A stretch of DNA of 64,000 bases. Origin: Mycobacterium sp. E2479 (GTDB lineage Bacteria > Actinomycetota > Actinomycetes > Mycobacteriales > Mycobacteriaceae). Position 1 is the stretch's first letter. Every line of letters starts with the position of its first letter. Below the pieces are notes generated by a model. The model was not told where the DNA came from. It was given only the letters and a program-made list of their open reading frames with translations, and did not search any database. The stretch covers positions 1 to 64,000 of the forward strand of contig NZ_LZJR01000093.1 in NCBI RefSeq assembly GCF_001667925.1, read 5' to 3'. Made by a program: the position numbers and the translations under genes. Shown piece by piece: positions 1-9,916 of this stretch.

Positions 1-123
1 GTGCCATGGTGACATCCTTCCAGCTCGCCCACCACGGGCAAGCCATCTCAGTTGTCACCTATTCGTGCAGCCGACCCGTGCGAAAAAAGAACACCAAGCG
101 TTGGTCGGCAGTAGGCTTCGCGC
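1..123. promoter_or_regulatory. Region upstream of first kinase; possible divergent gene start
   Basis: Non-coding leader of the kinase beginning at 124. A weak ribosome-binding stretch (AGTAGG) lies about eight bases before the kinase ATG. On the minus strand a good Shine-Dalgarno-like GGAAGGA lies seven bases before an ATG at 7-5, so a divergent gene may begin at the window edge. Only its first two codons would be inside, so this is a guess. No convincing paired -35/-10 was found. Confidence 0.3.
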
Positions 124-2670
124 ATGCCGTTGAAAGACGGTGAGGTTTTCGCCGGTTTTGTTATTCAGCGATTCCTCGGCGCTGGTGGAATGGGCGAGGT
201 TTACCTAGTTCAGCATCCCCGGCTGCCCCGCCTCGAAGCGTTGAAGGTCTTGGCGCCCGCGCTGACGGCCAGCGCGGAGTACCGTCACCGGTTCAACCGC
301 GAGGCCGAGTTGGCCTCGACCTTGTGGCATTCGAACATCGTCGGTATTCACGATCGCGGTGAATTCAACGGCCAATTGTGGATTTCGATGGATTATGTCG
401 ACGGCACCGACGCCGACCGGCTCGTCGAGGAGCATTATCCGACGGGCATGCCGATGCTCGAGGCGCTCGAGATCGTCACCGCTGTCGCGGACGCACTAGA
501 CGTCGCCCATCAGCGCGGCCTTCTGCACCGCGACGTCAAACCGGCCAACATCATGCTGGCAAAAGCGCAGGGGGCCCACCGGCGGATACTGTTGGCCGAC
601 TTCGGTATTGCCCGTCAAGCTGATGAGGTCAGCGGCTTCACGGGCGCGAATATGACGGTCGGCTCCGTCGGCTACGCGGCGCCCGAACAGCTGCTGGGCG
701 AACCGATCGATGGGCGAAGCGATCAATACGGCTTGGCGGCCACGGCTTTTCGCCTATTGACCGGCACGATGCCATTTCGGGATTCCAACCCCGCTGTCGT
801 GATCAGCAAGCAACTGACCACACCGGCTCCGGTGCTCTCCGAGCGCCGTCCTGATCTTGCGAACCTGGATCGCGTGCTGTCGGTCGCGCTGGCTAAAGAC
901 CCCGATAAGCGATACCCGCACTGCCTCGATTTCGCCGAGGCGTTGAGCCGAGCCAGCCGCCGACCTCACCCGCGTGGGAGCGCCGGACCCGCTGACGCCC
1001 TCCGGCCCATGAGCGCGTCGCCGGCCCCGGCTCCATCCGGGGCCCCGGCCGACGTGACCGAGGCCCTTAATCTTCCGGCGACGGGTTCGCGTGCGCGATC
1101 GGCCGTGGCAGCACCTACGGCGGCTGCCACCCAGCCGATGATCGTGCCGTCCACATCGAGTTCTCTCAGAGCCCCAACCCATCCGATCATGAGCGTCGGG
1201 ATCTCGCCGCCTACCGCGGTCGTGCCCGAGCCACCCGACGCCACCGACCTCCTCAGTGATGCGCCGCTTATCGACGAAGCCCCCGAAGCGCCACTAGGTG
1301 ATGTGCAAGACAGCGGCGGTCCCGCGGTGGCCCAGTCGGTCTCGGCCGACCGGGACACAGAACCGGGCAGTGCGCACGGGGCGGCGATCGACGTTCATGA
1401 GCAGCATTCGACTCCGCCAGGGGCACCTGCCGGGCGGCGTGGAAACCTGTTGAAACATCCCCAATGGGCCGAACCTTCCGCCGCTCGGGACGACTGGGAC
1501 ATCGTGCTGACAGCGTTGGGAAATCTAACCACTCCCCAGCAACACAAAGCACTGGTGGAGGAGATGACGGCGCTGCATCAGGCGGGGCAGTGGGATGCCG
1601 TCGTTGCCGCGGCGCGGGAGCTCGCTCGAATCGACGCGGACGACTGCGACCCGGGCGGCATCGTCTCCGATGCGCGGGCCAAGATCCGCGAAGCCGAACT
1701 CGCCGACCGGTATGCCCAGGCACTCGACCACCTAGATCACGAACAGTGGCAACAAGCCGCCGGACTGTTAGCCGCGATCGAGCAGGAGCAGCAGGGCTAC
1801 CGTGCCGCCGCCGCGCTCCTCGAGACGGCGGAGCAGAAATTGCGCGACACAGCAGAAGTCACTCGAGTTGCCCAACGAGCTACCCCACCAGCGCGGCCAA
1901 TACCTCAGACGACTACCACCACGTCGGCGAGAACGGCCACACCGCCGGATTTCGTGGCCGTCCGAAGACGCTGGCGAACGCGCCGCCGCTTTCTCGCCGC
2001 CGTTTCCATCGCGGTCTTTGGCCTGGCCCTCGTTGGCGGCCTGATCATTTGGGCCGGAATTCAAAGCTCGAAGTCGTCGAATAGGTCGACAGCGACCTCG
2101 ACATCAACTTCCCCGGCAAAGACTTCGGCTCCCCGGGTGTTCGCGCAGGCGTCGGGCCCCAACGAGACGATCGGGGACTACATCAAGAGAAACAACGTCC
2201 AGGAGACGACCGTCACCCACGGCACACCCGGCGCGCCGAAGATCGACCTCCCAGTACCCGCGGGGTGGACGCGGATTCCCGAAGACGTTGAGGCCCCGTA
2301 CGGCGGGATCGTCTTCAACACGCCGACCGATCCCAAGGACCCGCCCAAGATCATCGCGATGGTCGCGAAGTTGACGGGCTATGTCGATGCGGACAAACTG
2401 CTGGCCATCGCGCCCGGTGAGGTCAAGAACTTGCCAGGCTATAACGGGGGCGACGGTCGAAAGAGCACTCTGGCTGGCCATCCCGCGTGCCAAATTGCCG
2501 GCTCTTACACCAAGAACGGAGTCACGCGAATGGTTGCCCAGAAAACGGTGGTCATCCAGAGCAACGGTGCGGCCTATGTACTGCAGCTCAAAGCCGAGGG
2601 TCCGCAGGCCGACGCCACCGCGTTGAATGACGCGACCGGCGTGATCGACGACCAGACCACGATCACGTGA
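124..2670 (+). CDS. PknF-like transmembrane Ser/Thr protein kinase with C-terminal LpqN-like domain
   Basis: Receptor-type Hanks kinase of 848 residues. The kinase domain (about 12-275) resembles the mycobacterial PknF clade from its first residues and has the glycine-rich loop [11 protein letters not shown]-binding Lys41, catalytic HRDVKPAN with Asp137, and DFG at 159-161. A Pro/Ala/Thr-rich linker follows (about 280-440). Next comes a helical, TPR-like stretch (about 445-590) and one membrane helix (about 623-645). Residues about 677-848 closely follow lipoprotein LpqN, including motifs such as [16 protein letters not shown] and VAQKTVVIQ, but without a lipobox because the domain is tethered by the kinase membrane helix. 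The domain would sit outside the membrane. Known: LpqN is a mycobacterial envelope lipoprotein. Inference: the kinase senses the envelope or a ligand through this domain. The start is the first ATG that keeps the full kinase N-lobe. Confidence 0.9.
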   Translation: MPLKDGEVFAGFVIQRFLGAGGMGEVYLVQHPRLPRLEALKVLAPALTASAEYRHRFNREAELASTLWHSNIVGIHDRGEFNGQLWISMDYVDGTDADRLVEEHYPTGMPMLEALEIVTAVADALDVAHQRGLLHRDVKPANIMLAKAQGAHRRILLADFGIARQADEVSGFTGANMTVGSVGYAAPEQLLGEPIDGRSDQYGLAATAFRLLTGTMPFRDSNPAVVISKQLTTPAPVLSERRPDLANLDRVLSVALAKDPDKRYPHCLDFAEALSRASRRPHPRGSAGPADALRPMSASPAPAPSGAPADVTEALNLPATGSRARSAVAAPTAAATQPMIVPSTSSSLRAPTHPIMSVGISPPTAVVPEPPDATDLLSDAPLIDEAPEAPLGDVQDSGGPAVAQSVSADRDTEPGSAHGAAIDVHEQHSTPPGAPAGRRGNLLKHPQWAEPSAARDDWDIVLTALGNLTTPQQHKALVEEMTALHQAGQWDAVVAAARELARIDADDCDPGGIVSDARAKIREAELADRYAQALDHLDHEQWQQAAGLLAAIEQEQQGYRAAAALLETAEQKLRDTAEVTRVAQRATPPARPIPQTTTTTSARTATPPDFVAVRRRWRTRRRFLAAVSIAVFGLALVGGLIIWAGIQSSKSSNRSTATSTSTSPAKTSAPRVFAQASGPNETIGDYIKRNNVQETTVTHGTPGAPKIDLPVPAGWTRIPEDVEAPYGGIVFNTPTDPKDPPKIIAMVAKLTGYVDADKLLAIAPGEVKNLPGYNGGDGRKSTLAGHPACQIAGSYTKNGVTRMVAQKTVVIQSNGAAYVLQLKAEGPQADATALNDATGVIDDQTTIT

Positions 2671-2827
2671 AACGCGGAAGAATTCCCCGTGTCCCGTTGA
2701 CCCGAGCCCCAGCCATGACACCGGATTACTGCGCCCCCGTTTGACCAATGCATCCTCGTGACTGCGGGCGGCTCGTATGCTTTTGGTCAACCCCGCCAGG
2801 GGCTTCGGGCCGAGGAAAGCGTGCGCG

Positions 2828-3430
2828 ATGAGGGTGTTTACCAGCTACTCCCGCCACGATCAAACAACACCCCGGCCCCGATACCGACGCCCCGGCCTTC
2901 TCATTGCGGCTACTGCGTTAAGCGCTGCTGCTGGAATATTGGTGGCGGGCGAGCCGGCAACCGCACCTGGCGGCACAGGGGGGACGAGCGCACCGTGGCC
3001 GTCGAGACTCTCGCTCATTGCGACCGGGTGGTGGACGCCGGATCCGACGGCACCCCCAGCGGCGCCTCCCCCGCCGGCACCCCCAGCGGCGGCGCCCCAA
3101 GTGGTGGCACCCCACAGGACGGCACCCCCGGCAGCGGTGCCGCCGCCGCCTGCACCTCCGGTGCTGAAGCTACGGCAGGACCACGCGGCGGCGGCGGCCT
3201 TTGTGTCGATTACCAATAACGCAGCCGAGCGTGCGGTGGCTTGCGTGTACAGATCCGTTGCGGTGGCGGGTACCGCCAAAGCAATCCACTGGAACGACTC
3301 AGTTGATTTCACCGTAACCGGCTCGCAGGAGACAAAGATCAAGTATCGCGGACCCGCGACAGGCTCGACCTTCCACGACACCGTGACGTGTGACAACGGT
3401 TTGTCCACCAGTACGGACAACGTTTGGTGA
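2828..3430 (+). CDS. Secreted or membrane-anchored proline/alanine-rich protein, function unknown
   Basis: A 200-residue protein not recognised by family. A basic N-terminus (RPRYRRPG) is followed by a hydrophobic helix (about residues 22-41) that looks like a signal peptide or anchor. A Pro/Ala-rich linker then covers about 60-110. The compact C-terminal domain (about 115-200) has two cysteines (in VACVY and VTCDN) that could form a disulfide outside the cell. The ATG at 2828 is preferred over an upstream in-frame ATG at 2777 because it puts the positive residues next to the hydrophobic segment. It lies between two receptor kinases and could be a partner or substrate of one, which is only a positional inference. 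An overlapping antisense frame looks like a GC-rich shadow. Confidence 0.6.
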   Translation: MRVFTSYSRHDQTTPRPRYRRPGLLIAATALSAAAGILVAGEPATAPGGTGGTSAPWPSRLSLIATGWWTPDPTAPPAAPPPPAPPAAAPQVVAPHRTAPPAAVPPPPAPPVLKLRQDHAAAAAFVSITNNAAERAVACVYRSVAVAGTAKAIHWNDSVDFTVTGSQETKIKYRGPATGSTFHDTVTCDNGLSTSTDNVW

Positions 3431-3533
3431 GTGATGTCTTCGCTACTGGGCTGATGCGGATCGCGGACAGTGATCCGAACGGCAGGTGCACGGGGTGCGG
3501 AACGCCCACGCCGCACGGCTCAGGACGGTCGGT

Positions 3534-4721
3534 CTAGTCTCCCTTGCCGCCGCCATTTCCCTTACCGTGTCCTTTGCCGGGCCCGTGCAATGCGGGGACC
3601 GGGGGCTGTTGCGGGGGCGGGGACGCGGGTGGCGCGGCGCTATTAACAGGGACCGGCGCCGGCGTGCTGGTGGTGGTCGCGGGTTCCCCGGGTGCGTGCG
3701 AGGACGACGCATCGAGCGCGAGGGCCAGCGGCACGAGGATCAGGACCGCCAAGACCGCCAGGATGCCCAGCACCTTTCTCCTGCGGCTGGTCGTCGAAGA
3801 GACCCGCGCCGGGAACGAGGTATCCGTGGGCGAGCCGGCGACCGGCGCTTCCAGCAACTTGGTGGCCGGATAGGGCGGCGGCGCGACGCCCGGCATGGCT
3901 GCGGCCGCCGTACGACGGTGGTGCAGCCCGGCGCGCATATCCTCTGCACTGCCGAACCGCTGGCGCGGGTCGTGCGCCATCGCGCGTTCGATGAGCATGA
4001 CCAGGGCGGAATCGACGTCGGGCCGCAGCCCGGCCAGCTGCGGCGGCCGTCCGTGCAGAATGGCACCGGCGAGCGCCGCCATGTTTTCCTGTGGGAACGG
4101 GCGATGCCCGGCAAGTGCTTCATAGCCCACGACCCCGACCGCATAAAGATCATCAGCGACACAGGCAGGTGCGCCGGCGAGGCGCTCGGGGCTCAGATAA
4201 GCAATGGTTCCCAAAATGTGGCCGGTCAGCGTGTTGGTGGCGTCCGGAGTCTTGGCGATCCCGAAGTCCGCAACCTTCATGGTTCCGCCCCCCGGGGCAA
4301 GCAGGATGTTCCCGGGCTTGATATCGCGATGCAGGATGGCGGCGCGATGTGCCGCCATCAGCGCTGCCAAGACGTCATCGAGCATGGCGTGCACCCGCTC
4401 CTGCGACAGCGGACCCCGGCGCACCTCGTCGGCCAGGGTCTCGCCGGGCAGCCGCTCCATCACGATGAACGGCCTGCCGTCGTGCTCGCCACTGTCGTAG
4501 ACCGCAACGATATTCGGGTGGTTGAGTGCCGCGGCCGCGTGTGCTTCCGCCTCAAATCGGTTGCGCATGCCGCTCTGGGCGCTCACCGCCGGATGCAGCA
4601 GCTTGATCGCGACCGGTCGGCGCAGTCGGGTGTCCCAACCATCACAAACCTCGGCCATGCCACCACGACCCAGCCTGCCGCGCACCTCGTAGCGCCCGGC
4701 GAGCAACACGCGGGTCTCCAT
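3534..4721 (-). CDS. Transmembrane Ser/Thr protein kinase with Gly/Lys/His-rich extracytoplasmic tail
   Basis: Hanks-type kinase of 395 residues from the chosen ATG at 4721. It has the glycine-rich loop GRGGMAEV, ATP-binding Lys40, HRDIKPGN with catalytic Asp133, and DFG at 152-154, followed by a Pro/Ala linker. One membrane helix spans about 316-336. A short extracytoplasmic tail (about 337-395) is Pro/Thr/Ala-rich and ends in GKGHGKGNGGGKGD. No folded sensor domain (PASTA, PknH-type, LpqN) is visible. Starts further upstream are possible (up to 4808), but the kinase fold begins just after this Met and AGGG lies before it. It is convergent with the secreted protein ending at 3430. No H37Rv kinase match is claimed. 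Confidence 0.85.
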   Translation of the reverse strand: METRVLLAGRYEVRGRLGRGGMAEVCDGWDTRLRRPVAIKLLHPAVSAQSGMRNRFEAEAHAAAALNHPNIVAVYDSGEHDGRPFIVMERLPGETLADEVRRGPLSQERVHAMLDDVLAALMAAHRAAILHRDIKPGNILLAPGGGTMKVADFGIAKTPDATNTLTGHILGTIAYLSPERLAGAPACVADDLYAVGVVGYEALAGHRPFPQENMAALAGAILHGRPPQLAGLRPDVDSALVMLIERAMAHDPRQRFGSAEDMRAGLHHRRTAAAAMPGVAPPPYPATKLLEAPVAGSPTDTSFPARVSSTTSRRRKVLGILAVLAVLILVPLALALDASSSHAPGEPATTTSTPAPVPVNSAAPPASPPPQQPPVPALHGPGKGHGKGNGGGKGD

Positions 4722-4980
4722 TCGCCCTGCCAAACTTCGTGCCACTGCGGTCACAATCGTGCCGTGGTTACCCGAACAGCAACGGCTCAAAACGCTCACG
4801 TGGCCCACGCAGGTACGGCGAGTGCACCTACGCCCAGGTTTGCTCCGCGCGGCGGTTTGCGGTGCACGGGAATTGGGGTATGCGGAGCGCGCAAGCGCAT
4901 GCCCGTGGCGGTCTGGTCGGGAAGAACCCTTGGGCGCTTACGGATCCAATACATACATCACATATGTGGGAAGTCGCCTG
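4722..4980. promoter_or_regulatory. Divergent intergenic region with CACATATGTG palindrome
   Basis: Region between the minus-strand kinase and a small plus-strand ORF. Bases 4945-4970 are locally AT-rich and hold a perfect 10-bp palindrome CACATATGTG at 4959-4968, about 12 bases before the small ORF. It could be an operator or chance. No clear sigma-factor boxes were identified. Confidence 0.3.
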
Positions 4981-6665
<1,685 letters not shown>

Positions 6666-6775
6666 CGCTGCGCCACAACATCTTTGACACTCATGCGCGC
6701 CGCCGCCTGCCGCCGTGTTCGGCCGCGGACCAATACTTTGGGCCAGGCGCCGACGGCGCCGCAGACCGCCACTCA

Positions 6776-6781
6776 TACACT
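6776..6781 (+). promoter_or_regulatory. Putative -10 box for leaderless membrane-protein gene
   Basis: TACACT matches the mycobacterial TAnnnT -10 consensus and ends eight bases before the ATG at 6790, which lacks a Shine-Dalgarno sequence. This spacing would place transcription start at or next to the start codon. Confidence 0.4.
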
Positions 6782-6789
6782 GACCCAGC

Positions 6790-7596
6790 ATGGGCATGCT
6801 GTTCGGCCTCGCGCCGTGGATCGTGTATTGGGTACTCGTCGGTAACGTCCCGTTCGCCGCGGCCGTGCTGGTCGCGCTGGCGATCGCCGCCGCCAGCCTA
6901 GGCGTGGGCGGCGTGCTGGGCAGGAAGTGGCAGTTCTTTGATTTCGCTTCCGTGGCAGTGCTTTTGATTCTCGCCGTCCTGGCCTTTACGCTCAGCGATT
7001 CGTTCCTGGAGCGGTGGATCCTGCCGCTGAGCAACGCCGGGATCTTCCTGGTGACGCTGACCGGGGTGCTGGTCGGCAAGCCCTTCGTGGCCGAGTTCGC
7101 CGCAACCGAACAAGCCCCCGACGTCGTCAAAACCGAGTTGTTCGGCCGGATCGTCAAGATGCTCAGTTGGCTGTGGGTCGCGACGTTCGCCGGGATGACG
7201 GTGTCGTCGGTGATCCCCTCGATCGTGGAAGGCCCCGCCGGCCCGTCCGGGACCACCGCCGCCTTGATGCTGGACACCAAGACCCCGCTGTTGTTTCTCT
7301 GCTACTGGATCATTCCCTTTGGGCTGCTGGGACTGGCGGCGGTGACTTCCCGATTGCTGCCCGACCGGATGTTGGTCGGGATCGACGACGTCGCGCGGGA
7401 AACCTCGTTCGTTGCCTACGACGAAGCCACCATCGATGAGCTCTACTTCCTGGCTCAGGAACACGCCAATCGTGAGGTAGGCCCGGGCAAGGAGGCCTAT
7501 GCAGTCAAGGTCGGCGGGATGGGAACCCCATTGACCGGCGACGAGTCGCGAAAGTCGTGGCCCTCGACCTACAAGGTGCGCGAAAAGCGGCGCTGA
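6790..7596 (+). CDS. Polytopic membrane protein, function unknown
   Basis: A 268-residue integral membrane protein with about six hydrophobic segments (roughly residues 4-20, 22-42, 53-70, 76-98, 119-140 and 163-187), then a cytoplasmic or exposed hydrophilic C-terminus of about 75 residues. No catalytic motif is recognised and no family is named. The start is the ATG at 6790, which lacks a ribosome-binding site but follows a TACACT -10 box at leaderless spacing. It precedes the dienelactone hydrolase cluster by about 100 bases on the same strand and could be transcribed with it. Confidence 0.75.
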   Translation: MGMLFGLAPWIVYWVLVGNVPFAAAVLVALAIAAASLGVGGVLGRKWQFFDFASVAVLLILAVLAFTLSDSFLERWILPLSNAGIFLVTLTGVLVGKPFVAEFAATEQAPDVVKTELFGRIVKMLSWLWVATFAGMTVSSVIPSIVEGPAGPSGTTAALMLDTKTPLLFLCYWIIPFGLLGLAAVTSRLLPDRMLVGIDDVARETSFVAYDEATIDELYFLAQEHANREVGPGKEAYAVKVGGMGTPLTGDESRKSWPSTYKVREKRR

Positions 7597-7700
7597 ACCG
7601 CACGGCGGTTGGGCTACGTTGGTTCTCGGCGGAGCGCCCACGGACCTGCGGCAGCGCGCCGCATCCGGGTGGGGCACGGGAGCGGAGACAAGGAGTCGTG

Positions 7701-8456
7701 ATGAACGGACCCGGCGCGGACGCCATCCGCGCAGAAACCATCACCATCACCGGCCACGGCGGCGACGACATCGAGGCATACCAAGCCGTGCCGCTCGCGC
7801 AGGGCTCCCGGGGCGGCGTGGTGTGGATCCACCACATGCCCGGCTACGACCGGGAAACCAAGGAGTTCGTCCGCCGGCTCGCCGTCAGCGGCTACAACGC
7901 CGTGGCGCCGAACCTGTATTCACGGGAGGCCCCGGGTGCCGCGCCCGATGACGCGGCCGCCGCGGCGCGGGCCGCGGGCGGGGTGCCCGACGAACGATTA
8001 GTGGGCGATGTCGCGGGCGCGATCGAACACCTGCGCACGTCGTCCGGCGCCAACGGCAAGTTCGGTGTCATCGGACACTGCTCGGGCGGACGGCACGCCT
8101 TCCTGGCGGCCTGCTCGCTGGCGTTCGATGCGGCCGTCGACTGTTACGGCGCCTTCATCGTCGAGGATCCCCCCGAGGGCATGCCCAAGGCCATGAAGCC
8201 GATCCTCGACCTCGCCCCTCATCTCAGCTGTCCGCTGCTGGGCCTGTTCGGGCTCGACGACCGGTTTCCGGCCCCCGCCGCGGTGGCCACCCTGGACACC
8301 GAGCTCAACAAGCTGAACAAGCCGCACGAGTTCCACTCCTACGAAGGCGCGGGTCATTCCTTCTTCTCGGTCGACCGGCCGGCGTACCGACCGGAGGCCG
8401 CGGTCGACGGCTGGCAGCGCATCGACGAATTCTTCGCCACCTACCTGAAGGGTTAG
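7701..8456 (+). CDS. Dienelactone hydrolase family protein
   Basis: Alpha/beta hydrolase of 251 residues. The nucleophile is a cysteine, Cys127 in GHCSGG, as in true dienelactone hydrolases. The acid residue is in the GLDDRFP loop (Asp186 or Asp187) and the His is His219 in GAGHSFF, so the triad is complete. Family members hydrolyse cyclic lactones or related esters in the cytoplasm; the substrate here is unknown. AAGGAG lies five bases before the ATG at 7701, which decides the start over the GTG immediately upstream. It heads a tight three-gene run with the genes at 8466 and 8746 (gaps of nine and seven bases). Confidence 0.88.
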   Translation: MNGPGADAIRAETITITGHGGDDIEAYQAVPLAQGSRGGVVWIHHMPGYDRETKEFVRRLAVSGYNAVAPNLYSREAPGAAPDDAAAAARAAGGVPDERLVGDVAGAIEHLRTSSGANGKFGVIGHCSGGRHAFLAACSLAFDAAVDCYGAFIVEDPPEGMPKAMKPILDLAPHLSCPLLGLFGLDDRFPAPAAVATLDTELNKLNKPHEFHSYEGAGHSFFSVDRPAYRPEAAVDGWQRIDEFFATYLKG

Positions 8457-8465
8457 GCACCGCCC

Positions 8466-8738
8466 ATGTGCACCTATCTCACCGAACATGTTCAGATCGA
8501 CGGCAGCGGCAAGGGCGCGACGGGATGGTTTGGCGCCAACCGCGCGACGGTGTATGTGGATCATCCCGTCCATGCGCCCTACGGCCACACCGTCAACATC
8601 GACGTGATCAATCCGCAGCTCGGACCGTCGGCGCGGGTGGCCCTGGAATTGACCGAGGAGAGCGCGCTCGCCCTGGCCGACGCCATCCGCAGGGCCATCG
8701 GCCACGCACCGGCCGGACTGGCCTCCAAGGATCAGTAG
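8466..8738 (+). CDS. Small conserved protein resembling DUF6295
   Basis: A 90-residue protein beginning MCTYLTEHVQIDGSGKGATG and containing a TVYVDHPVHAPYGHT segment. From memory these features match a small actinobacterial family of unknown function (DUF6295). It has no signal peptide or membrane helix. It is probably beta-strand rich in the first half, with a helix formed by LTEESALALADAIRRAI in the second. The His/Asp cluster (DHPVHAPYGH) could bind a metal, which is speculative. It sits nine bases after the dienelactone hydrolase and seven before the DUF427 gene, so an operon is likely. Confidence 0.75.
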   Translation: MCTYLTEHVQIDGSGKGATGWFGANRATVYVDHPVHAPYGHTVNIDVINPQLGPSARVALELTEESALALADAIRRAIGHAPAGLASKDQ

Positions 8739-8745
8739 GGCAGCG

Positions 8746-9528
8746 ATGACCGCCGAAGCCGACTACCCGCAGATGGCCGCCGCGCGGGGCAGGATCGAAC
8801 CCGCACCGCGCCGCGTGCGTGGCTATCTCGGCGATGCGCTGGTCTTTGACACCACCGCCGCCAGGTACGTGTGGGAAGTCCCGTATTACCCGCAGTACTA
8901 CATTCCGCTCGATGACGTCCGAACCGAGTACCTGCACGACGAAAACCATTCCCAGAAGGTTCAATTCGGCCCCTCACGGCTGTACTCCCTGGTGGGCTCC
9001 GGTCAGACGCACGAAGCCGCCGCGCGGGTATTCGACGCGGACGGCGACGGCCCGCTGGCCGGTACCGTGCGGTTCGAGTGGAATCCGTTGCGCTGGTTCG
9101 AAGAAGACGAGCCGATCTATGGTCACCCGCGCAACCCCTATTCGCGCGTCGACGCCCTGCGTTCGCACCGGCACGTCCGAGTCGAAGTCGACGGAATCAC
9201 CTTGGCCGACACCACTTCTCCGGTATTACTATTTGAAACAGGTTTGCCGACAAGGTATTACATCGATCCGACGGATGTCGCCTTTGAACACCTGGAACCC
9301 AGCGCGACACAGACGTTGTGTCCCTACAAGGGAGTGACGTCAGGCTATTGGTCGGTGCGGGTGGGTCCCCCTGGTGCGCAAGTCTTGCGCGAGGACCTGG
9401 CGTGGACCTATTACTATCCGCTCCCGGCGGTCGGACAGATCGCGGGTCTCATCGCGTTTTACAACGAGAAGCTCGACATCGCCGTCGACGGGGTGAGGCT
9501 GACCCGGCCGCAGACGCAGTTCAGCTAG
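8746..9528 (+). CDS. Tandem DUF427 domain protein
   Basis: A 260-residue protein with two DUF427-type beta modules. The first (about residues 23-105) contains VRGYLGDALVFDTTAA and VWEVPYYPQYYIP. The second (about 140-250) contains VEVDGITLADTT, LLFETGLPTRYYI, CPYKG and the closing WTYYYPLP. DUF427 proteins are small soluble proteins of undetermined activity, often next to redox or hydrolase genes. No membrane segment is visible. It follows the DUF6295-like gene by seven bases, suggesting co-expression and perhaps a shared substrate with the dienelactone hydrolase. Confidence 0.85.
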   Translation: MTAEADYPQMAAARGRIEPAPRRVRGYLGDALVFDTTAARYVWEVPYYPQYYIPLDDVRTEYLHDENHSQKVQFGPSRLYSLVGSGQTHEAAARVFDADGDGPLAGTVRFEWNPLRWFEEDEPIYGHPRNPYSRVDALRSHRHVRVEVDGITLADTTSPVLLFETGLPTRYYIDPTDVAFEHLEPSATQTLCPYKGVTSGYWSVRVGPPGAQVLREDLAWTYYYPLPAVGQIAGLIAFYNEKLDIAVDGVRLTRPQTQFS

Positions 9529-9916
9529 CCTCGGGACCGTGTGATCTATCCCTCGTCGCCCCCTCAAGCTGAGAATTTCTTACTTCCGTGTCGACAGCGC
9601 CCTCACGTGGGCTGTTAGCGGCACAACCGAAATCCGCCGGAAGGGCGTTTGCGTTACTTTCGCTACGGGTAAGCGACTGCGATACAGCGTGATTGGAAGT
9701 CTGAGCAGAACCTGAGTGCGCAAAGTGACGTAGCTAACGTCGAGCACTGTGAACTGCGGTGGGGCGATTTTCGGCCAGTAGACTACCGAAAACCAGTCTC
9801 GTGAGCGCCTTTCGGTGCTGAAAGCCGGTTTATCCGGAGGCCAACCGTCCCACACGTATCGGCGGCTTCGCCACTTGACGACTACAGCCGACAACCACAG
9901 CAAAGGCGGTGCCAGC
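9529..9916 (+). promoter_or_regulatory. Long non-coding leader upstream of the beta-propeller gene
   Basis: A 388-base stretch without a supported gene. It is less GC-biased than its surroundings and contains short repeats of GCG/CGC character but no clear inverted repeat. The M. tuberculosis counterpart of the next gene (Rv1057) is known to be stress-regulated through SigE and two-component systems, so operators are expected here. No exact GGAAC/CGTT sigma-E pair could be located by eye. Confidence 0.4.

Noticed and set aside
2860..3516. 218-codon minus-strand frame opposite the secreted protein
   Set aside because: No signal or motif and a composition mirroring the plus-strand Pro/Ala codons; the plus frame has a coherent signal-linker-domain layout.
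9529..9916. SigE or MprA sites upstream of the beta-propeller gene
   Set aside because: Expected from the M. tuberculosis literature, but no adequate match to GGAAC/CGTT or to a direct-repeat MprA box could be located.
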